NCBI GenBank assembly: GCA_963921425.1
Contig: OY992835.1
Location: 21,390,001-21,454,000, forward strand
From: Dryas octopetala
Taxonomy: Eukaryota; Streptophyta; Magnoliopsida; Rosales; Rosaceae
DNA length: 64,000 nt
Direction of reading: 5' to 3'
Part shown: positions 49,156 to 62,100 of the stretch, piece by piece
Position numbering within the stretch: the first letter of the stretch is position 1
Layout of the letters: the number at the start of each line of letters is the position of its first letter
Program-made: the position numbers and the translations under genes
Notes under the pieces: generated by a model
What the model was told of the DNA's origin: nothing
Databases searched by the model: none
What the model saw: the letters and a program-made list of their open reading frames with translations, nothing else

Positions 49156-49917
49156 AAAAATTAAGGCATAAATTCAATTTAGACATATAATATACTATAT
49201 ATGTTATTTCAACGGGGTCCACGAACTTTCAAATATTTCAAATATACACCTGATTTATTATGTAAATTGAAAAATGAAATTTCGTCCATCAATTTATTGA
49301 CAGATCAGTTAAATGTCAGTTTGGCTTTTGCTAACAGGGATTAATTGGCGACATGGCACCAACTCAGCATACATTTTCGTTAAATGAGCAACACATGTCC
49401 ACTTGACACGGGCCCACACACCTATCACCTCTTTCCAGCTCGTCAAACGCTCTCCTGACCATTTAGTCTCCAAAAAACATCACGTTTTCTCCCAAATTCA
49501 AATATAAATCCCCCACTTGTGTTCAACGAGCGAGAAAGAGATAATGAGTTTGTGGACTCGTGTCAGGGGTTAGGTGGACATGTGTCACTCATTTGGCGGG
49601 AAATGAGCGACACAGGTCCACCTAACTCCTGACACGGGCCCACAAACTCTCTCTCTCTCTCTATTATTATTAAATTGTGGGCCCGTGTCGCTCATTTGGC
49701 GGGAAATGTTTGCTAAGATAGCACTACGTCGCCAAGTAATTTTGATCAGCAAAAACCAAGCTGTCATTTAACTAATCTCAATGAATTAATGGACAAAAAT
49801 TCACTTTTGAATTTAGATAATAGATCGAATGTATATTTGAAATATTTTAAATTCATGGACCCCGTTAAAATAATTTATATAGTTATGTATCTAAATTGAA
49901 TTTATGCCAAAAATTAA
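49156..49917. mobile_element. Non-autonomous Mutator-like element with long terminal inverted repeats
   Basis: The 9-bp duplication AAAAATTAA lies at 49156-49164 and 49909-49917. The element between (49165-49908, 744 bp) begins GGCATAAATTCAATTTAGA and ends in its reverse complement. The inverted repeats run about 200 bp with scattered mismatches; both contain GGGGTCCA and ATATTTCAAATATAC. The middle holds further palindromic repeats of a CATTTGGCGGGAAATG core (arms at about 49547-49596 and 49600-49650, plus a third partial copy at about 49678-49708). A 9-bp target duplication with long terminal repeats is the mark of MULEs. No transposase frame. Confidence 0.85.
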
Positions 49918-50221
49918 AGCTATCGATTTTTTCAATACGTACGAGTCAAAAGTCAGATTTCCTCTTCTGCCGTTCGTCAGCAACCATTTCTTCACTGATT
50001 TTCACCATTTCCAAAAATTACAAACATACAATTAGGTCGCTATATATCGCCAAATTATATTGCCCAATTTTCTTAAATTGATTTTCGCAATAATATTGGA
50101 TTACGTCATCAATGACCGAGCCCACAGATATACACATATATATACGTACACCTGGTCTGCACTGCAGTTTCATCTACCAGAGACTTCTCTTCTCTAGCTG
50201 ACTTGCATATATATATTCACC
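49918..50221. promoter_or_regulatory. Promoter and leader of the RNase III-like gene
   Basis: About 300 bp between the Mutator-like element and the start codon. A TATATATA stretch at about 50137-50145 could serve as a TATA box. The mobile element therefore sits directly against this promoter. Confidence 0.45.
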
Positions 50222-51790
50222 ATGGGAGACTTGGGGGGAGTAGAAATATTAGCCGCTGCAGAAGATCATCAAGCCCTTGTTCTTCGTATGAACGAGTCAG
50301 AACAAAGCTCCTTGACCAAGTCGACTCAGCCGAGTCTCGACGAGGTGGAGAAGATTCTGGGCTACGAGTTCAAGAACAAGGCGCTATTAGAAGATGCGTT
50401 CACCCATTCTTCCGTCGTGCCCGGGAACGAAGTAAGATCGTTCGAACGGTTGGAGTTCGTTGGCGACTCGGTGCTCAATGTCTTGATCAGCACGGAGCAG
50501 TACTGGCTGTACCCGGACTTGAATCCGGGACAGCTGACTCGGCTCCGTGCCGCCAACGTGGACACCGAGAAGCTGGCACGTGTGGCGCTCAAACACGGGT
50601 TGTACTCTTATTTGCGCCACAAGAAGCCTAAGCTTGACGAACAAGTAAGTTGGTGACAATTAATGTTTTCAATCCTTGATGATGATGATGAATATTATTT
50701 TGATAACTACTATGTGGGTTTTGTTATTATCCTCTTTTATTTTTTTTTTCTAATAAAAAACTGCAGCTTTGGTTCCAAAAGTTGATCATTGACCTCTCAT
50801 GTACATGATTAATAATTCTTTTTTAAAAAAAGGAAATAATTGTTTTTTTTTAATTAGGATTTGTAGCTTATTGATAATTTGGTTGGGATTAATAATTGTA
50901 CATGCAGACATGAAATTAAATTCCAAAAATTTTCATTTTTTTTTAGGTTTTGAAATTTCAATTGTTTTAGTGTAAATTTCCAACGAAATCAAAATTTTTT
51001 TTTGAAATTTTCATATTTTTAAATTCTTGAAATCCAAAATTTAATTCCTTGCATGTAGGTACAAGAGTTCGGCCGAGAGATAGTGGACTTTCCACTACAT
51101 TCCAATGGTCTCATAGAACCCCCCAAGAACCTTGCAGATATTGTTGAATCCGCAATAGGTGCTGTTTATATGGACAGTAACTGCTCACTAGACACTGTGT
51201 GGAAGGTATGCATTCTCCAAAAAAAAAGAGAAAAATGGGTTCATAATTTAAATAGTGAAAGAACAACTCGAATGCTCAAATACGAGTTAACTTAGATGAT
51301 CTCTTTTTACCATTTTAGATTATATTGCATATATACTTTGTTATTGTTGTATTTAAAATTTTGACAAATTAATGAGAATTTTTGTATTGTGTTTTTCAAG
51401 GTGTTTAAGCGTTTGTTAGAGCCTATAATAACTCCGGAGACAATAAAGAGACATCCAGCTGCAGAGCTCCATGAACTTTGTCAAAAGAACAATCTCAGAC
51501 TTAGGTTTGTTGACTTATGGAATAAAAGCAAGGAGGTTTATGCTTTCATAGATGACCAACTTGTTGGGAGAGGCGTCTATAGTATTAAGAAGGAAGTTGC
51601 ACAAAACAGAGCAGCAAAAGATGCCTTGGACAACATTTGGAAAGTATTAGGTGAAAAAAAGAATGTTGATAATACTGAAAACCAAATTGTCAGTACTGAT
51701 CATGCCTTTGGCCACGGCCTTGGGCGGTGGTTCATCCTTAATTGTTTAGTAGTGGGGTCACTAGTCTATCTGAACAACAATATGAAATGA
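50222..51790 (+). CDS. RTL1: RNase III-like protein, RTL1 type, with C-terminal hydrophobic segment
   Basis: Three exons, 50222-50644, 51059-51205 and 51401-51790, giving 319 residues. The RNase III domain spans about 40-190. The signature ERLEFVGDSVL (75-85) keeps the acidic residues, and DIVESAIGA (168-176) supplies D168 and E171, so the catalytic set looks complete. A double-stranded RNA-binding-like domain covers about 208-273 (HPAAELHELCQ, VAQNRAAKDALD). The last 20 residues contain a hydrophobic stretch, WFILNCLVVGSLVYL (300-314), that could anchor the protein by its tail; I do not know this from RTL1. Arabidopsis RTL1 cleaves dsRNA and suppresses siRNA production, and viruses induce it. 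The order PP2A B' - RTL1 - UFD1-like matches Arabidopsis, here with CERK1 and others between. Confidence 0.85.
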
Positions 51791-52838
51791 AATAATCTTA
51801 AATTCTTAATTAAAAGAAACATGTTTGTATTTTACTTGTGAAATAGGGCATTGATGTTGCACAGCGAATTCTAATTAATTAATGTGATAGTCATGAAATT
51901 CTACCTACCAAATATATAAAATGGTTCATGGAAAAATTTGCATTTGTCCCTTTTGCCTATATATGGCAATTACGATGTAGGACCATAATGTTTTCTTTTG
52001 TTGATTCTTGTTGGCGATGTCTCTTATATTCGTATAAGAAACAATATGTGTGAGAAACATGTTGTTTACAATGGGTGTAATTTTTTTTTTTTAGTTTCTG
52101 TGCATGCGACGGAGGCATATAATTCAATTACATGATGGTGAACTATTATATCCTATGTACAAGCAAAAGAGATATCGGGGGTGTATGCACCATGATAGAC
52201 AAGTCTTTTTCTCAAAGTACAATAAAATATCATATAAAGACGTCTTTTTTACAAAGCACAAGAGAATGTCACAAAGGAGATAGACTCTCCTAATTTCGTT
52301 GTTTTTGTTGCTTTTCAATTTTTCACTGTGTTCAAAGAAGGAAAATATAAATCATATCATATCAAATGAGTTGATGTCACGTAAGAAGTTGGGAAGTAAA
52401 AGATCGGAATAATTGTTGGTACATTTTTTTATTTTTTATTTGGGAGTTGGTATATTAAGTGTTTTCCTTTTATTTTTCTTGGGTACATGGGTCAGCAGCC
52501 AACATTGAGCAAAGAGCCATTTAGAGGCCGGTCCAATTTTTTCTTCTCTCTTAGATTAATACTTTAATATTTTTTAATTTTTGACTAAGGTCCAAAAAAA
52601 TTGTCCATATGTTTTTAATTTAAAAAATATCTAATATTATCATAAAATTAATAATATTTAAATCTTAATATTATAATATTAGCATATTATCATATTATAA
52701 TATTATAATATTATCTTAAAATTAATTGTGGGATTTAAATTATATTAATCTAAGGTCTAAAAAATAGAAAATAATCAAATAAGAAAAAAAATTCTTTAAG
52801 GGTACATTTCAATTGTACCAATTAATTGATGGTTTGTC

Positions 52839-52914
52839 GGCGTTTATGTTATGATTTAGCTCCAAAATTTTGGGTGGAACCCAAAATTCCGTAGCTAAAC
52901 CCTAACATAACGCC
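52839..52914. repeat. Near-perfect hairpin
   Basis: Arms of about 37 bp meet with almost no loop. The left arm holds GGCGTTTATGTTATGATTTA; the reverse complement of the right arm reads GGCGTTATGTTAGGGTTTA. Confidence 0.75.
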
Positions 52915-53103
52915 TCCACCAAGCTCATTCTATATCATAGGAGGGGATTGAGTGAAAAGATGAGGATTTACCCTTAAAACTGGGGGAATGAAGCAGCAGG
53001 GCCGAGCGATCGGCGGCGGAAACCAAGCGTTCAGATCAAGTGCCCATGTTCGTTGGTACGGACCTAATCGAATATATATATATATATATATATATACCAA
53101 CCC

Positions 53104-53187
53104 AGGTATTCGTACAATTGAAATGTACCTATATATATAAACCTAGGTATTAGTACAATTGAAATGTACCTATATATATATAAACCT
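53104..53187. repeat. Two tandem 42-bp units with an inverted copy upstream
   Basis: Both units contain GTACAATTGAAATGTACC followed by a TA run and AAACCT. The reverse complement of the 18-bp core occurs at 52801-52818. Confidence 0.75.
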
Positions 53188-53927
53188 GTACCTATATATA
53201 CTTTTTTTTTTTACTTGTTTGATTATTTTCGATTTGTAGGTTAATGCATTTTTTTTAGATTTGTATAATTTATATGGATATTATCTTTTATTATTTTAAA
53301 TTATAAAACATAAAAACTAGATAATCTTGAATGTTTTAATTAAAAAATGTAAAAATAAAAAATATCCTAACGGATATTATTTTTCATAATTTTTAAAATT
53401 AATTCATACTAATTATCTTAATTTTAAGAGATAATTGAGTCAAAATTTTTTAAAAGTCTATTTTTGGACCTTAGTCTAAAAAATTGAATTTAAGTACAAA
53501 TCTAAATTTCTATATGGTTGTAATCCGAATGACTCTTCAAAATTGGACTTACTTCTAATTAACTGTTGAGCAAATGAAATTCTATTTGGGCCTTCTTAAT
53601 ATATAATCTTGTTTGGGCTTGTAGGCCCGTGAAGCAGCCAATATAGACGCGTTCCTAAAGGAAAGGCCCAGATCCTTCTGGAATCGATGAAATCTAAAGT
53701 GAAAATTCCTACGAGGCTGGAAGCCTGGAACCAACAAACAAAACAAAATCCAACAGTCAGAAAACCAATTTCCCATCCCATTCTTCATAAGAGTTTTCTT
53801 GACCAACACGAACTTCGACTCTGAACTCTGAGAAACAAAAACCACGCCAAGCCAAAGACGATCAATCAAAGCAAAACCACACCAACCCTCAAAGAACAAA
53901 GAACAAAGAACAAAGCGAGAGAGAGAG

Positions 53928-56438
53928 ATGGATTTCGAGCTGAGGAGAGCGAGAGAGAAGCTGGAGAAGGAACAGAAGGAGAGGAAAGAGAAGGCGAGGC
54001 AGAGACTGGATAGGGAGAGAAAGGCTAAAGAAGAAGCTAAGAAGCAAAGGGAGGCCATAGACACTGAGAGATCCAGACGCATCTTCGATGCCGCCCAAGC
54101 CCAACTTAAGGTTCGATACCAAAATCCCATTCCAATTACTTTGGTTGTTGAAATGGGTCTTTGCTTGATTTTAAGCTTGTTTAGATCGGTGGGTAGAGTT
54201 CTATTTTGTTTTTGATTGCATAGTTTGATGAAAGTTTATGACTTTATGCATATAATGTTTTGGGAATCGATGCCATTGGAATTGAATAGCTAGTCCAATG
54301 TGATTCTTCTCTTTTTGGCTCATAGGAACATTCTGTGATTAAAATACCTGGGAAAATCACAATGGTTATAGATTTATGAAGGATCCCACGCATGGTCTAA
54401 ACTTACCCAAATATGTATGGCATAAGAAATTTCTATTATATTCTCCATATTGGTATGGGCATGCTCCCCTTAATCTAGGTTTTTCAAAAAAAAAAAAAAA
54501 AAAAAAAAAAGACCTCTCTTTTGTAGGCGATTAGGACATGCCCCACCTTTGGACCTAATGTGATGTTGCATCCATTCTAGAGGGAAGTCCAAAACCTTTC
54601 AGTTTATTGGTTGCTTTTGTGTTAATACTTACTATTTTTTCAGGTTGATGAACAAATGCAAGAAAGTTTACTTGTCGGGCGAGGAATCATGTTTTACCGT
54701 GCATTAGAAGCTGTACCTTGCCACGGTAGTGGAGATAAGATCAAACTGCCACCTTCCTGCTTCAAGGAACTGTCAGAACAAGGTGCTTTTGATCATGGGC
54801 CCTTGTTATTTAAATTGTCAGTAGTTCATCAAGAGGGTTCTTCAGACATGATTGATGCTGACAAGGAAAAGAGTAGGAGCACACATTCGGGTGTTTTGGA
54901 GTTCACAGCAGATGAAGGTCTTGTTGGGATTCCTCCTCATGTGTGGCAGAATTTATTTCCATCAGATACACCAACGGTTCCTTTGATAGAAGTCCGCTAT
55001 GTGTGGCTGCCTAAAGGAACTTATGCAAAACTTCAACCCCTTAGGATAGGTTTCTCAGACTTGCCCAATCACAAGGCCATCCTTGAAACAAGCCTTCGCC
55101 AGCATGCTACCCTTTCTGAAGATGATATATTTACTGTCCACTACGGGGAGCTGGTATATAAGTTACAGGTCCTTGAGTTAAAACCCTCTTCAAGTGTATC
55201 TGTTCTAGAAACAGATATTGAAGTTGACATAGTTGGTTCTGATAATGCTTCAGAGAAGACGCATGAGAATGTCCTAAAACCACTTACATTTGGAACATCA
55301 GAATCTGGAGTGGTTGACGAAGGACACTACTCGTATTACAAGTTCTCAATAGATAATGATACTTGGGAGAAAATTGCTTCGGGAGATGCCAAAGTTGAGG
55401 TGAGGATAGAATCAGAGACAAATAACGGGGATACTGATATTTACATTTCCAAGCATCCTCTCATATTCCCAACCCGGCACCAGCATGAATGGTCATCCCA
55501 TGACATTGGTTCGAAAGTTTTGATCCTTGGCTCAAAAGATAAGAGCTTGGGAGCAGGAACTTACAGTGTCGGTGTTTATGGCTTTAAGGGAAAGACTAAC
55601 TACCATGTATCTGTGAATGTTCAAGATGACAGTAATCGGAAGGTAGGTCAACAAGCTGTGTCTTCCTCATCATCCATGGAGATGGATACTGTAGAGTGTA
55701 AGAATTGCAAGCGTTATATACCCAGTCGGACTATAGGACTCCATGAAGCCTATTGTAGCAGACATAATGTTGTTTGTCAGCATGCTGGTTGTGGAGTTGT
55801 TCTTAGGGTTGAAGAGGCCAAAAATCATGTGCATTGTCAGAAATGTGGCCAACCTTTTCATCAGGGAGAAATGGAAAAGCACAGGAAAGTGTTCCACGAG
55901 CCACTTCACTGCCCCTGTGGAATTGTGCTTGAGAAGGAAGAGATGGTAAGGAATATTTTTCTCCCCCTTTCCCCTTTCCTTTCAGCATCATTGCATTTCA
56001 TTGACTGTATTTCATCTTTGCACATATATCACTGTTTGGCATTTAATTGAATTCATGGTATTTCTTATGAGCTACAAAGATCATTTGCATCTATTGTTTG
56101 CCTGAAATTTTAGAAATACTAGGGGGGAAAATGAAAAGAAAAAGTTGATATTTTTGTTAATCAAATCATCATTCTATAGACATCTTAAAATTTTCTCTTC
56201 ATGTTGGCAGGTGCAACACCAAGCCTCAGTTTGCCCCCTGCGCCTTATTGCATGTCGATTCTGTGGGGACATGGTTCAAGCTGGAAACTCTGCTCCAGAT
56301 GTTCGGGACAAACTAAGAGGATTGTCTGAGCATGAGAGCATTTGTGGGTCGAGGACTGCCCCATGTGATTCATGCGGGCGTTCCGTCATGTTGAAGGACA
56401 TGGACATCCACCGGATTGCTGTGCACCAAAAGAACTAA
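53928..56438 (+). CDS. UFD1-domain protein with C-terminal TRAF-type zinc fingers
   Basis: Three exons, 53928-54110, 54644-55945 and 56211-56438, giving 570 residues. Residues 1-61 are a highly charged coiled coil (ELRRAREKLEKEQKERKEKA). A UFD1-like fold follows (about 72-235; for example GDKIKLPPSCFKELSEQGAF and VHYGELVYKLQVLELKP), then a middle beta-rich region with DTDIYISKHPLIFP. The C-terminal zinc-binding region starts at about 410 (CKNCKRYIP, HEAYCSRHNVVC, CQKCGQPFHQ, CPCG) and continues in the last exon (CPLRLIACRFCGD, CDSCGRSV). This matches the Arabidopsis UFD1-family protein once called PRLI-interacting factor K. Its role is probably in CDC48-linked ubiquitin degradation. PUX5 in the same window is another CDC48 partner, but the two are 47 kb apart. 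Confidence 0.92.
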
Positions 56439-58340
56439 TACCAGATGTGATATGAGTTACCAGTATGTGTCTTTGCCAAATGTAAATGCTTCAATTTATT
56501 GACCTGACTGAAAGAAGGGAATCAAAAAGGAAGAGCCAGCCCCGATTGTATTCTATGGATCAATTTATTGTATCCTTTGTGCATGACATCTTTACCAAGC
56601 TATGTTGGAGAGAGGAAGTTACAAAGAATTAAGAAAAGTTAAATTGAATATGAAAGATATGGTGTGGATCATCTGCGTTAGAAATTGTTGAAATAATGGG
56701 GAATGTAATATTGCTGAAATTTACACTTCCAATCTAAATAACTTGGCTTGAAAGCCTGGAATGGAAGATGGCACCGGGTGATAGCTGTATATGCATTGAT
56801 TGGTCATTTATGATTTTCTTTCCCGTTTCATTCATCAGTTACTTTCATAGACTCAGAACTGTGCTGGTAACGATTATGGTTCTTTTTTCCTTTGGTAGTA
56901 CAAGAACTTGCCTGTAATGGTGATGTCAGGTCAGATTGATGACATGGTGTCACAAGACTCACAACCCATTCATATTCTGCCAGCTCTAATCATTTTTCTC
57001 ATGTGGTTTATAGCTGGTAGAATATGATTGGGTTGTGACACCAGGTCATCCATCTGAGTCTTGACCTTGGTTAACTTTTTTGCCCCTTTTCTTGTAATAA
57101 ATTGGATCATGATTTTCTGAGTTAACATTTTACCCTTTTAATTCATTTTGGCGACTTAATCAAATGTAACGATTAATCAACTCCTTTCCTCACTATGTGA
57201 ACTGTGGAGTGTATCGATACATTCTTACAGGAGTCATGAGGTTTAGTGGGGACTGGGGGACTGGGGTACTGCTATTACTAAAAGCATTAAAAGTACCTAC
57301 ACATTTTTCACAAGTGATAACTACGATTATTATGTCTTTCTTGACAATTACGTTAGTTTAGCATCTGTATCTCGCCATTCAAAATGAATGTGGGGTTTTC
57401 TGTTATGACTTAGAGACTTGCGTTAGACCTTGGACCTGTTAACTGTGGATATTGGTTATGCACACAGGATGACACTGTCAAATATAAAGTGAATCAGAAT
57501 CTATTGACACATTAAATTTGTTATTTAAATAATGGAGTGTTTTACGATATGCGTAAGATATGCCATATGCGTAATGACACATTATTTAATAGACATATTT
57601 GATAAATTTGACGAATCTAGCATTATGAGTCGTAAAAGCATGGCCATTTTGAGTTCTAAAGGTATGGCCATTTGTGAATGATTTTCTTTTCTCAAGTTAC
57701 ATATCATGATACATTGCTAAAAACCATGCCACCTTCATCAATGGGGCAAGACAGGAAAGAGCCACTAAAACAAAATCTCAAAGCACAGGGCCTACCCATC
57801 TGACCAAATTTTTTATTGTCCCTCTCCAATAGTTTTTCGGTACTACTTTTTCCTTAATCATGTAAAAGCAGGAGCAAATAAATCCAATTTTTGTGTTTGT
57901 TTTTGCTTCACAGTCTAGATCATGACCCCAAAAATGCACAGAAAAAAGTAGCCGTTGTAGAGTGACAGAGACATACCCCTTTTGATTACGTAAAGCGAAT
58001 CAGAGAGAGACACTTTAATGCACCTTCCCACTTGCCGACAATAAAATCCAACTGGTCCCCGGGATTATAAAACTAGTCTCTCTCTTTCTCACGCACATTT
58101 AACATTAATCTATTCCTTTATCACCGAATTAGCACTCGATTATCCATTTAATACAAAATCAAAATATTAAATGAAGAAATAAAGAAACCGAAGCGACTGT
58201 TAGTAACATCATCATTCATTCATTTGATTCATTTCCCTTTTTACCGAATTTTCAGTCGTTTTCTCAACTCACACTGTGTCTTCACCGGACAGCGAAAACA
58301 AAATGTTGATGCTTCTCTGACATCTTGAACGGAAACGCTG
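56439..58340. other. Intergenic: UFD1-like 3' UTR, hairpin and OSCA promoter
   Basis: About 1.9 kb. It contains the hairpin at 56931-57057. No protein gene is seen. The OSCA transcript probably starts after about 58,200. Confidence 0.5.
56931..57057. repeat. Long imperfect hairpin, possible small-RNA precursor
   Basis: The left arm (about 56931-56986) and right arm (about 57011-57057) pair over some 50 bp. The right arm holds TTGGGTTGTGACACCAGGTC; the left arm's TGGTGTCAC and AACCCATTCATATTCTGCCA pair with it. The left arm has a 7-nt extra piece. The loop is about 25 nt. No known miRNA is recognised. Confidence 0.7.
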
Positions 58341-59185
58341 CGTTTTGCTCTTGCTGAGGACTTGAGTTTGCTTTGCTTGCCTTGTCAAGAAGGAGGACTG
58401 AATTCAGTTCTTATAGCAGAGTAGAGGTAAGACTACTTGTGTTTTTGAATCTTGAAATTGATCTAATGTTGATGAAGATACGTAGGACATTTAAAAGATT
58501 ATGATTTGGTTTTATGTAAGTCTAAAATCTCTGACTTTTGTTGCTTGTTTGGTTTCTGAGAAATGGCGGGTGTTTTAGTCCATCACTTTCTAACGGATGT
58601 TTCAGTTTTTGATCTTTTAGAAGTTCAGTCTATTCACTGTTTGGTTCTAGTAAACACTTTAGAGGCTTAATGCTGTTTGGATGCTGAGAAAATTTCACGA
58701 GAAAGATTACTGATATTGATTGTAATTTTACTAAATCAATTATCGCTCTTTATTGCATATATATATATTATTTTCAAAGTTGATAAATGAAATTTTTAGC
58801 AATTGAAAACCCATTGGCCCTCAGGTTACTGAATTACACTGGAATTTTTCGTGGTATTGATTCTCTTTTCGCACATCATCTTGGCAACCAAATATAGGAT
58901 TTATGAAGACCAGAAAATGAAAATGGATGAATTGTGGAGTTCGGGTTCATATTTAGTTTCTATTAGTGCGATTTGGGTTTATATTAACAATTATGCTTTT
59001 CTTTTCTCCGAAAATTTGTGTTCTTTTTATGTTTCTATGCAAAGGAATCAACATATTATTCAACACAACCTGTCGATTGCTTTACTTGATATATTCTTTT
59101 GACTACTGTAATTGCTCAAAACTTACCCTTTTATTCCTCCAAATTTGCAGAAGAATCATTCATATATATTTTTTTCAAGCAAGAT
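58341..59185 (+). promoter_or_regulatory. OSCA1-like leader exon and leader intron
   Basis: The donor AG|GTAAG at 58426/58427 and the acceptor TTTGCAG ending at 59150 frame a 724-bp 5' UTR intron, after which the first ATG is the start codon at 59186. A long leader intron fits expression control seen in other plant genes. Confidence 0.6.
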
Positions 59186-62100
59186 ATGGCTTCACTTGGT
59201 GATATATCAGTTGCAGCAGCTATCAATATTCTGACTGCATTTGCTTTCTTCGTGGCATTTGCCATTCTTCGGCTTCAACCTGTCAATGATAGGGTCTACT
59301 TCCCAAAATGGTATCTTAAAGGGTTAAGGAGCAATCCATTAAGTTCAGGAGCATTTGTAAGCAAGTTTGTGAATTTGGACTTCAGGTCATATGTGAAATT
59401 TCTGAACTGGATGCCCGCTGCATTACAAATGCCAGAACCTGAGCTAATTGACCATGCAGGGTTGGACTCTGCTGTTTACTTGAGGATTTACTTGATAGGG
59501 TATGCTCTGGCAAATCATCTTTTTCTTTTTAGCTGTTGCATTTGACGATGTAAAATACTTGTAGTTTTTTAGTGGGTATATCTACTTGACAGGGTCGGGC
59601 TCTTATTTACAATTCATTTGTTTTAATGCTAGTATATTTTTTATGAGAATTTTGATATATGTATATAAGAATTGTCATTATGTAAACATTTTCAAAAACT
59701 AATTAGCAGCTAGTTATAATGTTTGTAAAACCAGAGAAGATATAATGCATTTATGCCAATCCTTTAGTCTCACATGCGGTTGTTTGTTTTGTTTACTATT
59801 TTTATGTGATTTGAGGGATTAAATTATTACTGACAATCAGTGATGACTGAGGTTTTGAGTTGCATTTTAAATTTTTCTTCATCGGATGCGAATTCAAGCT
59901 TACAGACATCAGTACAGATAATTTCAATGGCTTATTGCAAGTCTTTCTTATATATTGTCAACCCATATACTGTCTAATTACTCTTCTCCTTGCATAAAAT
60001 GCTTTTTTTCATTGGTTGAATATAGTATTTGAACTGAATAATTCTCTTCTTCTGGCTCTGACTTATCAATTATTTGTCTTCTTCAACTCATTATGTGTTT
60101 TTTGCCCATTCAAGTGCAGGCTAAAAATTTTTATTCCCATCTCATTCCTGGCTTTTGCAGTCATGGTCCCAGTCAATTGGACCTATGGCACCCTAAAGAA
60201 TTCGAATGTAGTTTACAGCAACATAGATGAGCTTTCTATTTCAAATGTTCCTGTTGGATCTAGTAGGTATGCATACATTCTACACTAAGCTCATTGCACC
60301 ATTTTTCTTTAAATTTTGTTCTCAATTTTAATATATAATTAGCATTTTAAATTAATATGTAAGTGCATGCAAAAGAATGATGCAACTGGATTGATCTGGC
60401 TTGTTGAGTGTATGTTATCTTGGCCCTAGGTTCTTATCTCTTGTGAGAACTGAGAATGCCTTGTTTCTTGCCACTCAAAATATGGTAAAAATAATCACTA
60501 ACCAAGATACTTGTTTAAATTGGTTATTGTTTGTACTATTAATTCGGAGATGGGCTATATAAAGAATCTCTGCCAAATAAACTAAAATGTTAATCTATAT
60601 GCTTTTACATGTTCATGTATATAGAGGTGGACTATCTGATATTACTGTGTACGGAAACTTGTTTGCATTCCAAGGAAATCCACCTTCTGACCATTATTCA
60701 ACATTTGATGCAGATTTTGGACTCATTTAGTAATGGCTTATGCTTTTACTTTCTGGACCTGCTATGTATTGAAAAGGGAGTATGAGATAGTTGCATCAAT
60801 GAGGTTGCATTTTCTTGCCTCAGAACAACGGCGCCCTGATCAGTTCACAGTAAGATCAAGTGATCAACTTGATGTACTATTAAGCTGATGTGATAAATAA
60901 ATTGACATTGAAGCACAGTAGTGCAGACATAACACCTACTAAGGCGGGCTGGGGTCAAGTAGACTATTTTGAGTTCTATATACCATCCAGTTAGATTATT
61001 TTGAGTTGGAATTGTATCAAATTGATGTCGTTTAGGCATTTATTTTTACTTCTATTGTTCCTAACTGTTGTGAAATATACGAATTTGGTATAGGTACTGG
61101 TTAGAAATGTGCCACCAGATCCTGATGAGACAGTTAGTCAGCTTGTGGAACATTTTTTTCTGGTCAACCATCCAGAGCACTATCTCACTCATCAGGTTTG
61201 GTCCTATTGATTTTCCTTGCATCCATAAATAATTAAATACAGATGCATACACAAACAACGTGCATCCTACTTCGAAATTTCAATTTCAACAGTCCCTGCA
61301 CTGCTTTAAACAACTCTAAAGTGTTATAAATTAAGTATGATACTTATCCAGTCATAAAACCTGTAAACGTATAATTATGAAAAATTCCATTATAGTCGAA
61401 TTTGAAATGATTTTTATACCTTTAGGTAAATTGAAGTTATGTTTTAATTTCTTGTAATAGTTCTGCTTACTGGTTTACAATGTTAGCCCTTTCAATGCTT
61501 ATTACACAGTATTTTCTTATTCCATGTTTTTTTTGGTTTAGTTTTTACTTTCTTACTGAAGTATTTGAATGCAGGTTGTTTACAATGCAAATAAACTTTC
61601 TAAGTTAGTCAATGAGAAGAAGAAAGTTCAGAATTGGCTTGACTACTATCAACTTAAATTTTCGAGAAATTCATCCAAAAGACCATTTAAGAAGGTATTC
61701 CATTCCTAATGATATAGTACTATTCTAATTCCTTTCTTATTCCTTCTCTCTTTTCTCTTTTCTTTTCTTAAAAAAAAAAAATGATTATCTCTCATGCTAT
61801 ATCTCCCTTACGTTAACAATGTCTTGTGAGCAGACTGGATTTCTTGGCCTTTGGGGTAATAAGGTGGATGCAATTGATTTTTATACATCTGAGATCGAGA
61901 GGCTATCAAAAGAAGTAAGTAGCACTTATGAATTTCTGAACTATTGTTTAATTATTCCGCCTCACTTGTTCTATGTTGCCTCTATCTGATACTGAAGCAA
62001 TGACTTAATTAGCCAAACTGGTTTGTCGACCATCATGCACTGTGATTGATGCACTACTCATTAATAATCAAAGGTATATTCTGAGAGGGTTTTTTAGTAA

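Larger units (their letters stand above)
51791..53927. other. AT-rich, repeat-rich intergenic region
   Basis: It holds a hairpin at 52839-52914, a pair of tandem units of about 42 bp at about 53104-53187 and a (TA)n tract at about 53073-53096. The phrase ACTAAGGTCCAAAAA occurs inverted at about 52583-52597 and 53463-53477, which may mark a decayed element. No supported gene; the last 100-150 bp are the next gene's leader. Confidence 0.5.

Noticed and set aside
50362-50659. Minus-strand frames of 76 and 90 codons opposite RTL1 exon 1, and a second plus-strand frame
   Set aside because: Overlap the well-supported RNase III exon in other frames.
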